Part shown: positions 1 through 5,619 of the stretch, in pieces
How the letters are laid out: each line of letters opens with the position of its first letter
How positions within the stretch are numbered: position 1 is the stretch's first letter
DNA from: Bacillota bacterium
GTDB taxonomy: Bacteria; Bacillota; Clostridia; Oscillospirales; Ruminococcaceae
Assembly (NCBI GenBank): GCA_029550985.1
Contig: JAKPGH010000081.1
Span: 1-7,363 of the forward strand
Direction: 5' to 3'
DNA: 7,363 nt
Translations under genes and position numbers: made by a program
Notes under the pieces: model-generated
Databases searched by the model: none
Seen by the model: the letters and a program-made list of their open reading frames with translations, nothing else
Told to the model about the DNA's origin: nothing

Positions 1-2142
1 GAAGGAAAGCGCAGGAACGGTTACGTTATATGCCGTTCCCTGCTGACCCTCGACATGGACTATGCTACCTCCGACATCTGGGGGCAGATAGAAGCGCTTT
101 ATGACTGGTCGTGCTGTGTCTACTCTACCCATAAGCATACACCGGAAGCACCTCGCCTGCGGTTGGTCGTTCCCCTTGCCCGGGAGGTCAGCGAAGATGA
201 ATATCCAGCATTGGGACGGATGGTGGCAAAGGAAATCGGTATTGATTTGTTTGACGACACGACATACGAACCCTCACGGCTGATGTATTGGCCATCCACA
301 CCCTCTGACGGCGAGTTTGTGTTTTGCGAAAAGGAAGGCGAGATGCTTAATCCCGACGTTTACCTCTCCAAATACGCTGATTGGCGGGACACCTCCATGT
401 GGCCTACCTCGAAACGGCAGTCGGAGGTGCTAAAGCGCAGGCTAAAACAGCAGCAGGACCCCCATGCCAAAGGTGGTGTAGTCGGCGCCTTCTGCCGTGC
501 TTATTCCATAGAGGATGCAATTGAAGCATTTCTCTCAGATGTGTACGAGCCTTCAACTATGACAGGCCGCTATGATTATATTCCCGCCGACAGTTCGGCA
601 GGCGTGGTGGTCTACGACGGTAAGTTTGCCTACAGTCACCACGCCACGGACCCGGTCTGTGGTAAGCTGCTTAATGCCTTTGACCTGGTGCGGCTCCACA
701 AATTCAGTGAGCTTGATGAAAAGGCATCCTTCAAAGCCATGTCTGATTTCGCTGTTAAGGATGAGCGCGTTAAGGTGCAGCTTGCCGAGGAGCGCCGGGC
801 GCAGGCAGAAGCCGAATTTACCGATGAAGACAACTGGCAAAGCCAGCTTGAACTAGATAAAACGGGTGCTGTAAAGGACACGCTCACCAATATTTCCATC
901 ATCCTGCGATTTGACCCAAATCTAAAGCCCATTGTGTTCAACCAGTTTAAGAACATGATCGACGTCATCGGCGAACTCCCCTGGCCCCAGGTGAAGCCCG
1001 GCTGGAGCGATACCGACCTTGCCTGCGCCAAGCTGTACTTCGAGCGCAGCTACGGGATCTGGTCACCAACTAAATTTAAGGATGCCTTGCTGGGCGTAGT
1101 TTCCGTGGAGCGGCTGTATCATCCGGTCAAGGAATACCTTGGCAAGCTATCCTGGGATGGCACCGAGCGGCTGGACACCCTGCTCATCGACTATCTGGGC
1201 GCAGATGACACGCCCTATGTCCGGGCAGTGACAAGAAAAACCTTGGTAGCAGCAGTTGCCCGTATTTATCAGCCGGGAATAAAGTTTGATTCCATCCTCG
1301 TGCTAAACGGCGCACAGGGTATCGGTAAATCCACGCTCTTTGCCCGGTTGGGTGGCCAGTGGTACTCCGATTCCCTTGCTATATCCGATATGAAGGATAA
1401 GACTGCGCCGGAGAAACTGCAAGGTTATTGGATATTGGAACTGGGCGAACTGGCGGGCATTAAAAAAATGGATGTGGAGACGGTAAAATCCTTCATTACC
1501 CGTGTAGACGACAAATATCGACAATCCTACGGTGTCACAGTGGAAAGCCATCCGCGCTCCTGCATTATCGTCGGCACCACCAACAGCGATGGCGGCTTCT
1601 TAAGGGACATTACTGGTAACCGACGCTTCTGGCCGGTACGGGTACAGGGCGCGGGCAAGTACCACGCATGGGAACTGACCGATGTTGACCAAATTTGGGC
1701 TGAAGCCATTGAACGCTATAACGAGGGTGAGGAGTTATTCCTTAAAGGCAGCCTTGCGGAGGAAGCCGTCACCCAGCAGCGCGATGCCATGGAGGGTGAC
1801 GACCGGGAAGGTCTGGTAGCTGAATACCTCGATACTTTGTTGCCGGAAAACTGGGACGGCATGGACTTATATGCCCGCCGGAATTTCTTAAATGGCGGTG
1901 AATTTGGAGGAGATACGCCCAAAGGAACGCTGCGGCGCAAACAAGTCTGCATCATGGAGATATGGTGCGAGTGTTTTTGCAAAAACCGCGAAGCCATTAA
2001 GAAGGCTGATTCTTACGAGATTGAAGGTATTCTGGGCAAGATCGGTGGTTGGGAGAAGTTCACTGGTAACAAGACGGGCAAAAAGAATCTATCCCTTTAT
2101 GGTCCCCAGCGGGTGTTCGTCCGCTCCGAAAAGGAGGTGTAG
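1..2142 (+). CDS. Phage primase-polymerase/helicase with VirE domain (5' partial)
   Basis: Replication protein, probably primer synthesis fused to a helicase/ATPase, acting on phage DNA in the cytoplasm. The frame is open to base 1, so the start lies outside the window. The ATG at 55 is not the start: it sits between the two aspartates of an LDMD motif (bases 49-60) that resembles the catalytic DxD of primase-polymerases, and an STHKH stretch (about 124-138) fits their sxH motif. Counting from the ATG at 55, a Walker A motif GAQGIGKST is at residues 419-427, an ELGEL acidic Walker-B-like segment is about 462-466, and GTTN...FLRDITGNRRFW is at 507-526. The last is the hallmark of the virulence-associated E (VirE) family. 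The VirE domain covers roughly 365-600; the C-terminal 100 residues are family-typical but without assigned function. About 713 residues are visible, so little is missing. The stop is followed by a 225-base spacer. The VirE assignment is strong; the primase-polymerase assignment of the N-terminus is an inference from motifs. Confidence 0.9.
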   Translation, partial: EGKRRNGYVICRSLLTLDMDYATSDIWGQIEALYDWSCCVYSTHKHTPEAPRLRLVVPLAREVSEDEYPALGRMVAKEIGIDLFDDTTYEPSRLMYWPSTPSDGEFVFCEKEGEMLNPDVYLSKYADWRDTSMWPTSKRQSEVLKRRLKQQQDPHAKGGVVGAFCRAYSIEDAIEAFLSDVYEPSTMTGRYDYIPADSSAGVVVYDGKFAYSHHATDPVCGKLLNAFDLVRLHKFSELDEKASFKAMSDFAVKDERVKVQLAEERRAQAEAEFTDEDNWQSQLELDKTGAVKDTLTNISIILRFDPNLKPIVFNQFKNMIDVIGELPWPQVKPGWSDTDLACAKLYFERSYGIWSPTKFKDALLGVVSVERLYHPVKEYLGKLSWDGTERLDTLLIDYLGADDTPYVRAVTRKTLVAAVARIYQPGIKFDSILVLNGAQGIGKSTLFARLGGQWYSDSLAISDMKDKTAPEKLQGYWILELGELAGIKKMDVETVKSFITRVDDKYRQSYGVTVESHPRSCIIVGTTNSDGGFLRDITGNRRFWPVRVQGAGKYHAWELTDVDQIWAEAIERYNEGEELFLKGSLAEEAVTQQRDAMEGDDREGLVAEYLDTLLPENWDGMDLYARRNFLNGGEFGGDTPKGTLRRKQVCIMEIWCECFCKNREAIKKADSYEIEGILGKIGGWEKFTGNKTGKKNLSLYGPQRVFVRSEKEV
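2131..2138 (+). promoter_or_regulatory. Strong ribosome binding site before the 78-aa ORF
   Basis: AAGGAGGT lies 8 bases upstream of the ATG at 2147, within the last codons of the primase-helicase gene. It is the main evidence that the following short ORF may be translated. Confidence 0.55.
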
Positions 2143-2146
2143 GCAT

Positions 2147-2383
2147 ATGCCAAACATTCCAGCTATGCCAAAACCCCATACCATGGGCAGGGTCGCAAGC
2201 CCCTTATTTACCAGCCTTCTTGCTTTGCCTGTTCCCATTGTGCCTAAAAATCATCTATTAAATGTTGTAGTTATAAGTAATAAAGGGATAATGGGCACGT
2301 GTAAGCGCGTATACGCGCGTAAGAGTTTAAAGTGCTTGGGCACAGACATGGGCACAAGGAGGTTCTTATGCGCGAGAAACTGA
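2147..2383 (+). CDS. Possible small ORF, 78 aa, unknown
   Basis: An ATG at 2147 follows an excellent ribosome binding site AAGGAGGT (2131-2138), placed inside the end of the primase-helicase gene at 8-base spacing, and opens a 78-codon frame. The product begins MPNIPAMPKPHTMG, is rich in proline and basic residues, and has no recognisable domain, signal peptide or membrane segment. Against it: the frame runs through direct repeats, an AT-rich stretch and a palindrome, the composition reads like translated non-coding DNA, and its end overlaps the first 16 bases of the next gene, whose own binding site lies inside it. It could be a real small phage protein, a leader peptide whose translation couples the flanking genes, or a chance ORF over a regulatory or origin region. 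I favour the last two. Confidence 0.35.
   Translation: MPNIPAMPKPHTMGRVASPLFTSLLALPVPIVPKNHLLNVVVISNKGIMGTCKRVYARKSLKCLGTDMGTRRFLCARN
2230..2360. other. Repeat-rich spacer, candidate replication origin or regulatory region
   Basis: The box TGGGCAC occurs at 2292-2298, 2337-2343 and 2349-2355. The last two share TGGGCACA at a 12-base period. An inverted relative, TTGTGCC (2238-2244), is the exact reverse complement of GGCACAA at 2351-2357. Between them lie an AT-rich stretch (about 2245-2290) and a perfect 14-bp palindrome GCGCGTATACGCGC (2305-2318). Repeats, an AT-rich core and a palindrome just downstream of the replication primase-helicase fit a phage origin or a binding region for a replication or regulatory protein. 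No function is proven; the repeats are short and could partly be chance. Confidence 0.35.
2305..2318. repeat. Perfect 14-bp palindrome
   Basis: GCGCGTATACGCGC is self-complementary across its whole length, and two outer base pairs (2303/2320 and 2302/2321) continue it after one mismatch. It is GC-rich next to an AT-rich stretch and lies in the spacer between replication genes. It could be a protein-binding dyad. Confidence 0.6.
2356..2363 (+). promoter_or_regulatory. Ribosome binding site deciding the VRR-NUC start
   Basis: AAGGAGGT stands 4 bases before the ATG at 2368 and selects it over the upstream in-frame GTG at 2332, which has no comparable site. Its first two bases overlap a TGGGCACA repeat (2349-2356) and the GGCACAA segment (2351-2357) that is complementary to TTGTGCC at 2238-2244. 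Confidence 0.75.
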
Positions 2384-2649
2384 TAGAACAAAAACTTGTC
2401 AAGGCTGTGAAAATGGCTGGAGGTCTTGCCTTAAAACTTGTATCGCCTGGGTTTGATGGAATGCCCGACCGCCTTATACTTTTAACCGGCGGGAAGATAG
2501 CCTTTGTCGAGGTAAAGGCCCATGGAATGAAAGCCCGACCTTTGCAGATACGCAGGCATGAAATGCTCAAGCGGCTGGAATTTAAAGTGTATGTCATTGA
2601 CGATGAAGTGCAGATTGGAGGGATACTTGATGAAATACAATCCACATGA
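2368..2649 (+). CDS. VRR-NUC domain nuclease, 93 aa
   Basis: Stand-alone VRR-NUC protein, a member of the PD-(D/E)xK nuclease superfamily. Counting from the ATG at 2368, the protein has an N-terminal helix with a Glu (about residue 7), then SPGFDGMPDRLIL (about 26-38) holding the catalytic Asp of the PD motif, then FVEVK (about 46-50) holding the ExK motif. RPLQIRRHEML (about 57-67) and a final strand KVYVID complete the family pattern. At 93 residues it is typical of the phage single-domain form. The start is set by AAGGAGGT at 2356-2363. The gene overlaps the following helicase gene by 20 bases, so the two are probably translated and used together. Family members are known or thought to cleave branched or other structured DNA; the substrate here is not evident. 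I am confident of the family, not of the exact role. Confidence 0.9.
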   Translation: MREKLIEQKLVKAVKMAGGLALKLVSPGFDGMPDRLILLTGGKIAFVEVKAHGMKARPLQIRRHEMLKRLEFKVYVIDDEVQIGGILDEIQST

Positions 2650-3985
2650 ATATCAGGTTTTTGCTACTGAGTATATCCTCCAGAATCCCATTTCCGCAAT
2701 CCTTCTGGATATGGGTCTTGGTAAGTCAGTAATTACACTGACCGCTGTCTTTGACCTGACGCTGGACAGCTTTCAAATCCGTAAGGTGCTGGTTATCGCC
2801 CCGCTGCGAGTCGCCCGTGATACATGGCCTGCCGAAATTGAGAAATGGGACCACCTGCAAGGCTTGAAATATTCGGTCGCCATCGGCAACGAGCGAGAGC
2901 GCAAGGCGGCTCTCCTGCAAAAAGTTCAAGTCTACCTCATCAACCGGGAGAACGTAGAATGGTTGGTACAAAAGAGCGGGCTTCCCTTTGATTACGATAT
3001 GGTGGTGGTCGATGAGTTGCCCTCCTTTAAGTCCCATCAGTCGAAACGGTTTAAGAGTCTTATGAAAGTCCGGCCTTTAGTAAAAAGGATGGTTGGCTTA
3101 ACCGGCACTCCTTCCACAAATGGTTTGATGGATTTATGGGCAGAATATCGGCTTTTGGATATGGGTCATCGGCTGGGACGCTTTATTGGACAGTACCGAA
3201 GTGCTTTCTTTGTACCGGACAAGCGCAATGGCCAGGTAGTATTTTCCTACAAGCCAAAGCCTGGTGCTGATGAAGCGATTTACCGCCTTATTTCCGACAT
3301 TACAATCAGCATGAAGAATACCGACTACTTGAAGCTGCCGGAACTGGTGATGAACGAGGTTCGCGTTAAAATGTCGCCCATTGAAGAGAAACACTACAGA
3401 ACCATGAAGGATGAAATGGTGTTGTCCTTAAAGGGCAGGGAGATTGATGCCGCCAACGCGGCGGCCTTATCCGGAAAGCTCCTGCAGATGGCAAACGGTG
3501 CTGTCTATGACGAGAGCCACGGGGTCGCCCACCTGCATGACCGTAAACTGGAAGCCCTTGAGGATTTGGTTGAAGCCGCCAACGGCAAGCCCATCCTTAT
3601 CGCTTACTGGTTCAAGCATGACCTGGAGAGGATACTGGAGCGTTTCCCAGCGGAACGACTGGACAGTGCCCATTCCATCAAACGGTGGAATGATGGCGAA
3701 ATCTCTGTGGCTGTTATCCATCCGGCTTCTGCCGGGCACGGGCTGAATCTGCAGGCTGGCGGCTCTGCCCTGGTTTGGTTCTCACTGACGTGGAGCCTGG
3801 AACTCTACCAGCAGACCAATGCCAGGCTCTGGCGGCAGGGGCAAAAGAACACGGTGGTTATCCACCATATCATCGCCGAAGGCACAATTGACGAGCAGGT
3901 TATGAAAGCCCTGCGGCAAAAGGATAAAACCCAGACTGCATTAATTGATGCAGTAAAAGCAGCGTTGAAGGAGGATTGCGTATGA
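2630..3985 (+). CDS. Phage SNF2-type DEAD/DEAH-box helicase, 451 aa
   Basis: Superfamily 2 ATPase of the SNF2/Rad54-like group. From the ATG at 2630: a Q-motif-like YNPHEYQ (3-9), motif I DMGLGKS (27-33), motif Ia VLVIAPLRVARDTW (54-66), motif II VVVDEL (125-130, a DEL variant of the DExx box followed by PSFKS), motif III LTGTPSTN (157-164), motif V SAGHGLNLQAGG (367-378) and motif VI QQTNARLWRQGQ (394-405). Both RecA-like lobes are complete, with no extra DNA-binding or chromatin-type domain, which is normal for the short phage version. The start is chosen by GGAGGG at 2617-2622 with 7-base spacing; an in-frame upstream ATG at 2558 lies deep in the nuclease gene and lacks support. It presumably translocates on or remodels phage DNA, possibly feeding the VRR-NUC nuclease encoded just upstream. 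Its stop overlaps the next start (ATGA at 3982-3985). Confidence 0.92.
   Translation: MKYNPHEYQVFATEYILQNPISAILLDMGLGKSVITLTAVFDLTLDSFQIRKVLVIAPLRVARDTWPAEIEKWDHLQGLKYSVAIGNERERKAALLQKVQVYLINRENVEWLVQKSGLPFDYDMVVVDELPSFKSHQSKRFKSLMKVRPLVKRMVGLTGTPSTNGLMDLWAEYRLLDMGHRLGRFIGQYRSAFFVPDKRNGQVVFSYKPKPGADEAIYRLISDITISMKNTDYLKLPELVMNEVRVKMSPIEEKHYRTMKDEMVLSLKGREIDAANAAALSGKLLQMANGAVYDESHGVAHLHDRKLEALEDLVEAANGKPILIAYWFKHDLERILERFPAERLDSAHSIKRWNDGEISVAVIHPASAGHGLNLQAGGSALVWFSLTWSLELYQQTNARLWRQGQKNTVVIHHIIAEGTIDEQVMKALRQKDKTQTALIDAVKAALKEDCV
3968..3975 (+). promoter_or_regulatory. Ribosome binding site deciding the regulator start
   Basis: AAGGAGGA inside the end of the helicase gene lies 6 bases before the ATG at 3982. 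It favours this ATG over the in-frame TTG at 3976, which abuts the site. Confidence 0.7.
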
Positions 3986-4440
3986 ATATCGTTTGGCAGT
4001 ATTTAGATAAAAAAGCGGCGGCAATTAATGCTTTGAAAGACTATAGCAGCATGCAGTACATTATTGACCACACTGATGAAGAGATTGCGGGTATCCAAGA
4101 AAGAATGAATTCTCCAAGAAGTCCCAAGCTAACTGGAATGCCGTCAGTACATGACCCCAAAACGGGTGAAAACAAGTTGGCTGCTTGCATTGATGAAATC
4201 GATGTTCTAAAAGAGCGTTACAGGCAAGCACTGGAATACATGAATTGGTTTCAGCCTGCCTGGGAAGCACTCTCTGAAGAAGAGAGATTTGTTCTGCAGG
4301 AATTCTATCTGAACGTGGAACACAAACAAATCCAAGCGGTATTAAACATTTGCGATCGGTTCAACATTGAGCGGTCTTCTGCCTACAATAAGAAAAACCG
4401 TGCGCTGCAGCATCTGGCACTACTCTTGTATGGCAAATGA
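3982..4440 (+). CDS. Sigma-region-4-like phage regulator (DUF1492/ArpU-like), 152 aa
   Basis: Probable transcription regulator of phage late genes. The N-terminal half is largely helical (YLDKKAAAINALKDY, then a charged DEEIAGIQERM segment) with a central loop containing SPKLTGMPSVHDP. After a second helix (about 68-90) comes LSEEERFVLQEFYL (97-110), then ICDRFNIERSSAYNKKNRAL (123-142), which matches the helix-turn-helix of sigma factor region 4 in layout. It has no core-binding sigma region 2, so it is not a complete sigma factor. Proteins of this kind (DUF1492, ArpU, RinA-like) stand just before the HNH/terminase genes in many Gram-positive phages and activate late transcription. It is translationally coupled to the helicase through the ATGA overlap and followed by a promoter-like sequence and a terminator. 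By eye it is more AT-rich than its neighbours. The family is likely; activation of the downstream operon is inferred from position. Confidence 0.75.
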   Translation: MNIVWQYLDKKAAAINALKDYSSMQYIIDHTDEEIAGIQERMNSPRSPKLTGMPSVHDPKTGENKLAACIDEIDVLKERYRQALEYMNWFQPAWEALSEEERFVLQEFYLNVEHKQIQAVLNICDRFNIERSSAYNKKNRALQHLALLLYGK

Positions 4441-4472
4441 GTAATTTCGCGGACGATTTTTCAAATTAGCGG

Positions 4473-4481
4473 TGTTATTAT
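4473..4481 (+). promoter_or_regulatory. Possible extended -10 promoter, start of late transcription
   Basis: TGTTATTAT at 4473-4481 fits an extended -10 element (TGn plus TATTAT). No good -35 hexamer lies 16-18 bases upstream; instead there is a GCGGACGATTTTT segment (4449-4461). A promoter weak at -35 just after a regulator gene is what an activator-dependent late promoter would look like. Overlapping alternatives (TATAGT at 4479-4484, TATTAT at 4484-4489) exist, so the exact position is uncertain. Confidence 0.35.
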
Positions 4482-4504
4482 AGTATTATCGAAAACTATA
4501 CACG

Positions 4505-4540
4505 AGCCTTCTCGGGAATACCCGCGAGGGCTTTTTGTTT
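4505..4540 (+). terminator. Rho-independent terminator
   Basis: The arms GCCTTCTCGGG (4506-4516) and CCCGCGAGGGC (4521-4531) pair around an AATA loop, with one T-G wobble and one T/C mismatch; A4505-T4532 can extend the stem. A T-rich run TTTTTGTTT (4532-4540) follows directly. It lies between the regulator and the HNH gene and would end early transcription or control entry into the packaging genes. Confidence 0.85.
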
Positions 4541-4560
4541 GCCGAAAAAGAGGTGACCCA

Positions 4561-4917
4561 ATGCCATACAAACCCAAACGGCCATGTTCCCACTCAGGTT
4601 GTCCGAAATTGACAGACGGCAGGTTCTGTGAGGAGCATGCCAAGATGGAGGCTAAACGATACGAGCGATACCAGCGTGATCCTGCGGTAAAGAAACGCTA
4701 CGGCAGGACATGGAAGCGAATCCGAGACAGGTACATTGCCGCCCATCCCCTTTGCGAGCAGTGTGAAAAGCATGGACGGCTGACACCCGCCGAGGAAGTA
4801 CACCACATTAAGCCGCTTTCTCAAGGCGGCACAAACGACTATGCCAACCTTATGGCCTTGTGTACCCCTTGTCATTCCGGAATTACTGCCCGCGAAGGCG
4901 GACGCTGGGGACGGTAG
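4561..4917 (+). CDS. Phage HNH endonuclease, 118 aa
   Basis: Small HNH nuclease of the kind encoded beside terminase genes in cos-type phages, where such proteins assist terminase in cutting DNA during packaging. An N-terminal knuckle C9-x4-C14-x8-C23-x2-H26 precedes a basic helical linker (about 30-60, many Arg/Lys/Tyr). The HNH fold follows: C65-x2-C68, then EVHHIKPLSQGG (79-90), N97, and LCTPCH (100-105). The paired Cys sets should bind a structural zinc; H81/H82, N97 and H105 are the expected HNH residues. All motifs are intact and the length is typical. The start follows AAGAGGTGA (4548-4556) with 4-base spacing. It is the first gene after the terminator at 4505-4540 and is separated from the small terminase gene by a G-rich structured spacer. 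The N-terminal knuckle could help recognise that site, an inference only. Confidence 0.92.
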   Translation: MPYKPKRPCSHSGCPKLTDGRFCEEHAKMEAKRYERYQRDPAVKKRYGRTWKRIRDRYIAAHPLCEQCEKHGRLTPAEEVHHIKPLSQGGTNDYANLMALCTPCHSGITAREGGRWGR

Positions 4918-4934
4918 GGGCGGTCAAAATCCCT

Positions 4935-4970
4935 GTGACCCTCTTCCCGTGCAACGGGCGGGGGGGTCAC
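4935..4970 (+). repeat. Long imperfect hairpin within the G-rich spacer
   Basis: Positions 4935-4945 pair with 4960-4970 (three T-G wobbles), C4959 is bulged, and 4946-4950 pair with 4954-4958 around a GCA loop: 16 pairs in all, 13 of them Watson-Crick. No T run follows on the + strand, so it is not an ordinary terminator. It could act as a DNA dyad for terminase or as an mRNA structure upstream of the small terminase gene. Confidence 0.65.
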
Positions 4971-5015
4971 GCGCGCAAAAATTACGGTTCAAACGGGGGA
5001 TTAACCCGCCACAGC

Positions 5016-5028
5016 AAGGAGGAGGTGA
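5016..5028 (+). promoter_or_regulatory. Extended ribosome binding site deciding a GTG start
   Basis: AAGGAGGAGGTGA is almost fully complementary to the 3' end of 16S rRNA and lies 6 bases upstream of the GTG at 5035. It is the reason for accepting this non-ATG start. Confidence 0.8.
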
Positions 5029-5034
5029 CGACGC

Positions 5035-5613
5035 GTGGCAAAAGACGGAACCAACAGGGGCGGCAGGCGCGTCCGAGCAGGCGATAAGCCGCAGCCCCTT
5101 GCAGATAAAATTACAAAAGGCAAAGCAGCAAAAGTGCTTGAAGTGCCGGATATTCACCCTGAATCGATGCTGGAAGCCGAAGATCTGAACGGAGCCGCCG
5201 ACTTATACGGCGAGGATATGCCTACCCCGAGCGATTACCTTAGCTCGAGGCAGAAAGATGGTAAGCCCCTGGGTGCAGATGCCCTATTCATAGAAACATG
5301 GAGATGGCTCAAGGAGCGCGGATGTGAGAAATTCGTCAATCCAAGGCTCATCGAAGCATATGCACAGGCATTTACCCGCTACATTCAGTGTGAGGAAGCC
5401 ATAAGCACATACGGGCTTTTGGGGAAGCACCCCACGACGGGTGGAGCGATTACCAGTCCCTTTGTGCAGATGAGCCAGTCGTTCCAGAAGCAGGCAAACC
5501 TGCTCTGGTATGAGATTTTCGACATCGTCAAGCAAAACTGCACCACAGCTTTTGTGGGAAACCCGCAGGACGACATTATGGAAGCCCTCTTATCGGGCAG
5601 GAAAGGACGGTGA
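5035..5613 (+). CDS. P27-family phage terminase small subunit, 192 aa
   Basis: Small terminase subunit, which recognises the packaging site and recruits the large ATPase/nuclease subunit. The N-terminus AKDGTNRGGRRVRAGDKPQPLADK, basic and glycine-rich, is typical of this clostridial P27-type group. A linker with ADLYGEDMPTPSDYL (about 56-70) follows, then the helical core with ETWRWLKERGCEKFVNPRLIEAYA (about 87-110) and the conserved LGKHPTTGGAITSPFVQMSQSF (about 129-150). The C-terminus has NPQDDIMEALL. Length is normal and nothing appears broken. Translation starts at a GTG behind an unusually strong binding site; the next gene begins only 6 bases after the stop, indicating one operon. The expected large subunit is not in the window and probably lies beyond the methyltransferase and the following gene. 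Confidence 0.88.
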   Translation: MAKDGTNRGGRRVRAGDKPQPLADKITKGKAAKVLEVPDIHPESMLEAEDLNGAADLYGEDMPTPSDYLSSRQKDGKPLGADALFIETWRWLKERGCEKFVNPRLIEAYAQAFTRYIQCEEAISTYGLLGKHPTTGGAITSPFVQMSQSFQKQANLLWYEIFDIVKQNCTTAFVGNPQDDIMEALLSGRKGR

Positions 5614-5619
5614 CGCTAT

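Larger units (their letters stand above)
4918..5034. other. G-rich structured spacer, candidate cos/packaging site
   Basis: A non-coding spacer between the HNH and small-terminase genes. It carries a run GGGCGGGGGGG (4956-4966), an inverted repeat GTGACCC (4935-4941)/GGGTCAC (4964-4970) enclosing CCCGT-GCA-ACGGG (4946-4958), a GGTCA (4922-4926)/TGACC (4936-4940) pair, and an alternating CGCGCGC stretch (4970-4976). In cos phages that encode HNH proteins, the cohesive-end site is usually close to the terminase genes and is GC-rich. This makes the spacer the best cos candidate in the window, but the cut positions cannot be read from sequence. Confidence 0.4.

Noticed and set aside
636..1031. 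131-codon minus-strand ORF
   Set aside because: Lies wholly within the primase-helicase gene, serine-rich, with no domain; a reading-frame shadow.
2558..2629. In-frame upstream extension of the helicase
   Set aside because: Would overlap the VRR-NUC gene by 92 bases with no good binding site, whereas GGAGGG precedes the ATG at 2630, and the helicase homology begins with YNPHEYQ there.
2271..2645. 124-codon minus-strand ORF
   Set aside because: Opposite the VRR-NUC gene, serine- and cysteine-rich composition and no recognisable domain; shadow.
3982..4440. Complete sigma factor
   Set aside because: Only a region-4-like C-terminal helix-turn-helix is visible; there is no region 2, so a phage activator of the DUF1492/ArpU kind fits better.
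4935..4970. Hairpin as a rho-independent terminator
   Set aside because: It is followed by GCGCGC and then A residues rather than a T run on the + strand; only four T follow in the opposite orientation.
4841..5188. 115-codon plus-strand ORF bridging the HNH and terminase genes
   Set aside because: Out of frame with both well-supported genes and crosses the G-rich spacer; no domain.
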